From positions 682,001 to 746,000 of the forward strand of contig CBDCER010000002.1 in assembly GCA_965215855.1 (NCBI GenBank): 64,000 nucleotides of DNA, in the 5' to 3' direction. Each line of letters opens with the position of its first letter. Within the stretch, counting starts at the first letter, position 1. Origin of the DNA: J027 sp965215855 (GTDB taxonomy: Bacteria; Chloroflexota; Anaerolineae; Aggregatilineales; J027). Position numbers and translations under genes: made by a program. The notes under the pieces are model-generated. The model saw only the letters and a list, made by a program, of their open reading frames with translations. It was not told the origin of the DNA and made no database searches. Below, one piece after another: positions 60,097 through 64,000 of this stretch.

Positions 60097-60759
60097 TTAT
60101 TTTGATAATCCATTCCAAAACTCAGCGGTCAAGTCGGTTAGTGACGGCAACACCCAATCCGCGATGCTCAAACGCGGATCGCCGGCCAGCGATGGATCAG
60201 GCACACACAGGCACGGCATCTCCGCAGCTTTGGCGGCCAACACCCCTCGCAGCGAATCCTCAATGACGAGACATTCCTTCGGCGCTAGCCCCATCTTTGC
60301 TGCGGTGGTCAGATAAACACCCGGGTGCGGTTTGCCGTATTGCTCAAACCCCGCCGAACACAACACCTCGAAGTCATCACGAATACCCAATCGCTCCACT
60401 ACTGTTTCAATCAAGACCATCGCTGACGAAGACGCAATCGCCAACCGCAATCCCTTCGCCTGCAAGAAATCCAACGCTTCTCGTACACCGATCTTGGCCG
60501 CACCGCGCGTCTTCACCAATTCAATCACACGCTTCAGAATTGCATCAATGATCGTGTCAACAGTCGGTGGAGTCAGCCAGGGACGCCGATCATACCAATA
60601 CTGCACTGCAGCATCCAGTCGCAGTCCGATTGTCTCCGAACTTTCGGCGGGTGTCATCTCTATGCCAACCGTCTTGAATACTGCAATTTCCGCTTCTTGC
60701 CAGAATGGTTCCGAGTCGATCAGCACCCCGTCCATATCCCAGATTACCGCTTTAATCAT
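60097..60759 (-). CDS. HAD-superfamily phosphatase (HxpB/beta-phosphoglucomutase-like)
   Basis: 220 residues. Motif I DMDGVLIDSEP (nucleophile Asp about 8), motif II ASSS, motif III KPHP with VIEDSLRGVLAAKAA (motif IV, Mg-binding Asp). The cap is of C1 type. Resembles hexitol/2-deoxyglucose-6-phosphatases of the HxpB group. Substrate is not fixed by sequence. Confidence 0.87.
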   Translation of the reverse strand: MIKAVIWDMDGVLIDSEPFWQEAEIAVFKTVGIEMTPAESSETIGLRLDAAVQYWYDRRPWLTPPTVDTIIDAILKRVIELVKTRGAAKIGVREALDFLQAKGLRLAIASSSAMVLIETVVERLGIRDDFEVLCSAGFEQYGKPHPGVYLTTAAKMGLAPKECLVIEDSLRGVLAAKAAEMPCLCVPDPSLAGDPRLSIADWVLPSLTDLTAEFWNGLSK

Positions 60760-60950
60760 CCATACCCTCGCTCATATTTTCTGTGTCATGTTTATTTCAA
60801 ACCAGTTCAGTATGCCGCCAGAGATTGTTTTTGGCGAGGGTTTTTTGTCGGCATGACGCTGATCAGACCACCTCATACATGAAATCTTGGATTTCAGTGC
60901 TACAATAGGACACTGCTTTTATCCAAGCGAACAAATGACGGGAGATCTAC

Positions 60951-61811
60951 ATGAGCAAGACCGTCTTCACCTATGCAGATTACGAAGAAACCGCCAACGC
61001 TATCCGCACCAGGATTGATAGCGACCCCAAAATAGGCATCATTCTGGGGTCTGGATTAGGACCATTGGCTGATCAGGTTGAGAATCCAATCTTCATCCCC
61101 TACAGCGACCTGCCCAATTGGCCGAGTTCCACTGTTCACGGACACAAAGGCCGCTTGGTTATCGGCACGCTGGAAGGGCAGCACATCTTGGTGATGCAGG
61201 GCCGCGTTCACTTCTACGAAGGCTATTCGATGCACCAGGTCACCTTCCCCATCCGGGTGATGCAGGTCATGGGTATCAAAACCTTGATCGTGACCAACGC
61301 GGCGGGCGGCATCAATCGCAGTTTCAAAGAAGGTGACCTGATGTTGATTGAAGATCATATCAATCTGCCAGGCCACATGGGGCAAAATGGGTTGATGGGG
61401 CCGAATGATGAACAACTGGGAGAGCGATTTCCTATCTTCACCCGCGCCTACGACACAGCCCTGATGCACAAAGCCCATGAGGTTGCCCATCGTGAGGACA
61501 TCCATCTGCAAGAGGGTACATATCTATACCTGACAGGTCCGGCTTTTGAAACACCCGCCGAAATTCGCATGTTCAGGGCCTGGGGCGCGGACGCCGTCGG
61601 CATGTCCACTGCGCCAGAAGTGACGGTCGCCGTGCATGGTTCCATGCGTTGCCTGGGCATCTCGACCATCACCAACATCTCCATCGACAACCGTAATGTT
61701 GAGCGAGATGTCAGCCATGAAGCGGTGCTGCATACGGGCGCACGCGTCGTGCCGAATTTGATGCGCCTCTTGCGCGGTATTGTGCGAGATTTGCCGCCAT
61801 ACCAACAATAG
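60951..61811 (+). CDS. punA: Purine-nucleoside phosphorylase (trimeric type)
   Basis: 286 residues. GSGLGPLADQVENP (phosphate site), STVHGHKGRLVIG, MQGRVHFYEGYSMHQVTFPI, TNAAGGINRSFKEGDLMLIE (the conserved NAAG) and GPAFETPAEIRMFRAWGADA with VGMSTAPE. It cleaves inosine or guanosine with phosphate to base plus ribose-1-phosphate. GGGAG lies upstream of the ATG. It would feed free purine bases to the SsnA-like and xanthine-dehydrogenase-like enzymes. Confidence 0.93.
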   Translation: MSKTVFTYADYEETANAIRTRIDSDPKIGIILGSGLGPLADQVENPIFIPYSDLPNWPSSTVHGHKGRLVIGTLEGQHILVMQGRVHFYEGYSMHQVTFPIRVMQVMGIKTLIVTNAAGGINRSFKEGDLMLIEDHINLPGHMGQNGLMGPNDEQLGERFPIFTRAYDTALMHKAHEVAHREDIHLQEGTYLYLTGPAFETPAEIRMFRAWGADAVGMSTAPEVTVAVHGSMRCLGISTITNISIDNRNVERDVSHEAVLHTGARVVPNLMRLLRGIVRDLPPYQQ

Positions 61812-61829
61812 ACGAAAGGTCAGCCAATA

Positions 61830-62609
61830 ATGGGCGGATTTCTGTCTCTGATTGATAGCCTGGCACTCGGATTGTTCGTCATTTGCGGGTTTTTTCTGAC
61901 TCGCAACCTATGGATATGGATGAGCGCCCGCCACGAGTTGCAATGGTCGCAATTTGGCCTAGAACGCGAAATGGCCGAGCGCCGAGGTGGGCGTGCGCTC
62001 ACCTTCATCCTGCTCATGGTAGAAACCATCATTTTCGTCTGGGCCATCAGCGGCCTGGCCCTACCTGCCTGGAGCGAGGGGCTGCCTTCCACACCCGATT
62101 CCAACGCCAATCGTCAGTTCAAAACCAACATCCCTCCTGGTGACGGTGATTCCGGCCTAATTGTTGATGTGGGGACGGCTGCCCCGACCGACGTTCTCTC
62201 CACCGCCGCGCCGCCCAGCACTCCGGCTGGAACCATCGGCCCGCGTGATCCTCGTGCTGGCTGCGATCCATCAACGGCCTGGATCGAATATCCCGCCAAT
62301 GGCATGTACGTCTTTCAGGAGGAACCGGTCCTTGGCACAGCCAACGTCCCCAACTTCGCCTCCTACCGTTTCGAGATCCGATCTGTCGAGAGCAGCGATT
62401 TCAGTGTCTATCGGGGTGATTATGACCAACCGGTGACCGAGGGGCCGCTGGGCACGATTTCGCCCTCGGTTTTGCTGCCGGGCGAGTACCGTTTTCGGAT
62501 CGTTGTGTTCGACAACACCAACGAAGTGCGGGCACGCTGCGAAATCACCATCACCATCACCGATCCCGTACCCACCCCCACGCCCATTGGGGCCGGATCG
62601 CTGGAATAA
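61830..62609 (+). CDS. Membrane-anchored hypothetical protein
   Basis: 259 residues: two hydrophobic segments near the N-terminus (about 8-28 and 50-72), a linker, and an extracytoplasmic beta domain (CDPSTAWIEYPANGMYVFQE to YRFRIVVFDNTNEVRARCEI) of a type that often carries Fn3/Ig-like folds. Co-directional with PNP 18 bases upstream. Not recognised. Confidence 0.6.
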   Translation: MGGFLSLIDSLALGLFVICGFFLTRNLWIWMSARHELQWSQFGLEREMAERRGGRALTFILLMVETIIFVWAISGLALPAWSEGLPSTPDSNANRQFKTNIPPGDGDSGLIVDVGTAAPTDVLSTAAPPSTPAGTIGPRDPRAGCDPSTAWIEYPANGMYVFQEEPVLGTANVPNFASYRFEIRSVESSDFSVYRGDYDQPVTEGPLGTISPSVLLPGEYRFRIVVFDNTNEVRARCEITITITDPVPTPTPIGAGSLE

Positions 62610-62614
62610 GCACC

Positions 62615-62986
62615 ATGCCTGATCTAGATGCGATTTTGACCGAACATGGGAGTAAATTTCTGGCGGTAATAGTGGCGGGAGACAATGACCGTGTGCTGGC
62701 CGCCTATGCCCGGCGCGGTTTGGATCAGGCCACGCTGGAAGCTCCATTAGCGACGGTGCGGCGCGTCTTCAACAACCCCGACAGCCGGGCCGCGTTGGTC
62801 GATTTGGCCGAAAGCGTGTTTTACGATCTGGATGGTCGGCGGTTGGTGTGTCGTCCCTTGCAATTGGAGGGGGAAATTGTGTTGTTGATCGTGTTGACAC
62901 CCGCCGAGAAAGCCTATCGGCGCGATTTGAATACGCTGGTACGAGAAATCAATCGGGTGTGGAAGCAAGGTCAAGAAAGCGGCTGA
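62615..62986 (+). CDS. Small hypothetical protein, possible roadblock-like fold
   Basis: 123 residues without a membrane segment: a beta/alpha pattern (FLAVIVAGDNDRVLAAYARR, FYDLDGRRLVCRPLQLEGEI) and a final charged helix. The alternation is compatible with a roadblock/LC7 module, but no diagnostic motif is present. It follows the membrane protein after five bases. Confidence 0.5.
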   Translation: MPDLDAILTEHGSKFLAVIVAGDNDRVLAAYARRGLDQATLEAPLATVRRVFNNPDSRAALVDLAESVFYDLDGRRLVCRPLQLEGEIVLLIVLTPAEKAYRRDLNTLVREINRVWKQGQESG

Positions 62987-63030
62987 TTGCGCTCAAGGGG
63001 GTCATCAGCGAACGCTCCTCGAAATAGCTG

Positions 63031-63054
63031 ATGGGACAGCCCATGCGGTATAAT
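63031..63054 (+). promoter_or_regulatory. Promoter/operator of the RelE-type module
   Basis: TATAAT at 63049-63054 lies 28 bases before the antitoxin ATG. Just upstream is the palindrome ATGGGACAGCCCAT (63031-63044), a likely operator for autoregulation by the antitoxin. The -35 region is weak. Confidence 0.5.
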
Positions 63055-63081
63055 GGTGGTAAATGAGATATAGGGATTGCC

Positions 63082-63351
63082 ATGTCAAATTACGTTCTGA
63101 AATTTGATGAAGCTGAGGCACTCGTCATCTCCCAACGGGCAAAGGAACGCGGCTATGCGTCGCCAGTGGATTACCTGCGGGCACTGGTGGCCGCGGATGC
63201 GCTGGTCGAAGCCCTGCGTGACGATTGGCAGAATGCCGATATAAGCGCCGACGAAATCGAAACCGCTTTCCGGGAAGCATGGCACGACGCGATGACCGGA
63301 AATGTTCTTCCTATCGAGTCTCTCTGGGATGCGCTGAACGATGGCGAATGA
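63082..63351 (+). CDS. Antitoxin of a RelE/ParE-type module
   Basis: 89 residues. N-terminal FDEAEALVISQRAKERGYAS resembles ribbon-helix-helix DNA-binding segments, followed by an acidic helix (DDWQNADISADEIETAFREA). AGGG precedes the ATG. Its end overlaps the toxin start by 11 bases. Confidence 0.72.
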   Translation: MSNYVLKFDEAEALVISQRAKERGYASPVDYLRALVAADALVEALRDDWQNADISADEIETAFREAWHDAMTGNVLPIESLWDALNDGE

Positions 63352-63705
63352 ACCGCCGGTTCAGGTGCGTTTCGCGCCTGCTTTCCTAAAGGACATCAAA
63401 CGATTACGGAAAAAGTATCCTCACATCCAACAGGATGTTCAGCCCCTAATTGACCAGCTCATTAATGGCGCGACTCCCGGCGATCACATCCAGGCGACAG
63501 GTTATACAGTCTACAAGGTACGTTTGGTTTGCCAAACCGTGACGCGCAGCGCGGCAAAAGCGGTGGCTACCGGGTGATCTACTATCTCCACACACTCAGT
63601 CAGATTGTACTCCTTACAGTTTTCTCAAAGTCTGAGTATTCAGATACCAGCGTGAAGGATATTCAAGACATCATTGCGAATTTGCCGGATGAGAGAGAAG
63701 AATAG
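63341..63705 (+). pseudogene. RelE/ParE-type toxin, frameshifted
   Basis: The first frame (63341-63577) begins VQVRFAPAFLKDIKRLRKKY and then leaves the family. The continuation is in the next frame: PNRDAQRGKSGGYRVIYYLH, then VLLTVFSKSEYSDTSVKDIQ, ending TAG at 63703-63705. One lost base near 63530 (within TTTGGTTTGCC) would repair it to a normal RelE of about 120 residues with the usual basic catalytic surface. Confidence 0.8.
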
Positions 63706-63787
63706 CCGTGCAAGCGGATTCTGAACATTTTTGGTGACCTAGTACCCAGACTTGATTAACTTGCGGGGTGAGGATATGCTCTGGCAT

Positions 63788-64000
63788 ATGAAGAAATATG
63801 TCGTCAAACTCACGCCAAAAGAACGGAAAAGATTGTTGGCTGTCGTCAACAAAGGCAAAAACAAGGCCTGTGTGATTCGGCGTGCCCATATTCTGCTGAA
63901 AAGCGATGAAGGGCGAACAGACCAAGCTATTGCTGACATGCTATATATCAGCGAAGACACGGTCAGCCGAACGCGACAACGATTTTGTGATGATGGGCTA
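63788..64000 (+). CDS. IS630-family transposase, N-terminal part (cut by window edge)
   Basis: 71 codons from the ATG at 63788 (an upstream in-frame ATG at 63776 is possible): MKKYVVKLTPKERKRLLAVV then VIRRAHILLKSDEGRTDQAI and ADMLYISEDTVSRTRQRF, the helix-turn-helix start of IS630-type transposases. The catalytic domain lies outside the window. The element's left end is probably near 63740. Confidence 0.8.
   Translation, partial: MKKYVVKLTPKERKRLLAVVNKGKNKACVIRRAHILLKSDEGRTDQAIADMLYISEDTVSRTRQRFCDDGL

Noticed and set aside
1..64000. CRISPR array or integrase/tRNA attachment site
   Set aside because: No evenly spaced direct repeats and no tRNA gene or site-specific integrase were seen.

Overview
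The window looks like a Chloroflexota chromosome, probably class Anaerolineae. This is inferred from gene content: coenzyme F420 biosynthesis, DUF2723 membrane proteins, single-pass surface proteins with Thr/Pro-rich linkers, a Flp-type pilin, and roughly mid-50s % GC. Taxonomy cannot be proved from the sequence alone. No rRNA, tRNA or CRISPR array was recognised.

Layout. (1) 1-2225: the first codons of a GIY-YIG-like protein, then a DprE1/DprE2-like oxidoreductase pair on the minus strand. (2) 2386-11250: an AT-richer accessory island. A good promoter drives a two-gene operon: a GTP cyclohydrolase II-PfkB kinase fusion translationally coupled to an FRG-domain protein. Both genes are now broken by at least five mobile elements: two IS5-type copies, an element with long inverted repeats holding an IS1202/ISNCY-like and an IS110 element, and an IS4/IS701-like element. 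Three of the insertions can be removed in silico at short target duplications, and each removal restores the reading frame exactly. (3) 11251-22891: envelope and surface functions (C39-like peptidase with TPRs, birA, DUF2723 protein, Flp pilin, MltG-like protein, PpiC lipoprotein, two paralogous surface proteins) and an Lrp/AsnC regulator. (4) 23073-28694: clpC, a SET-domain protein, a small Cys-rich protein, trxB and a secreted hypothetical. (5) 28748-49588: about 21 kb of minus-strand genes, mostly packed with overlaps or short gaps: MBL-fold protein, AlaX, methyltransferase, MFS and ABC exporters, XdhC, a molybdenum hydroxylase, a GT-C glycosyltransferase, a thioesterase, a tandem Clp_N protein, an LLM flavin oxidoreductase, cofC, cofD, a nitroreductase, cofE, F420:NADP reductase and an SsnA-like aminohydrolase. 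(6) 49599-50991: a VapC-type toxin-antitoxin pair and a conserved hypothetical. (7) 51125-61811: two PLP enzymes, a GT2, carbamate kinase, two carbamoyltransferases, a frameshifted WD40-like protein, a HAD phosphatase and purine nucleoside phosphorylase. (8) 61830-64000: membrane and small proteins, a RelE-type module with a broken toxin, and the start of an IS630 element.

How it fits together. PNP, the SsnA-like deaminase, the molybdenum hydroxylase with XdhC, two carbamoyltransferases, carbamate kinase and two PLP lyase-type enzymes resemble the anaerobic purine-degradation gene set (yge/ssnA/xdh/arcC), which ends in carbamoyl phosphate and ATP. The F420 genes supply the deazaflavin cofactor for the adjacent LLM oxidoreductase and the NADP reductase.

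The two most unusual observations are these. First, the iron-sulfur-type domain of the molybdenum hydroxylase keeps its flanking motifs but has replaced all eight cysteine cluster ligands. Second, the GCHII-PfkB/FRG operon is a gene pairing I do not recognise as a described system. Single-base frame breaks occur in the hydroxylase N-terminal region, the WD40-like gene and the RelE toxin. Sequencing indels and real decay cannot be told apart here.
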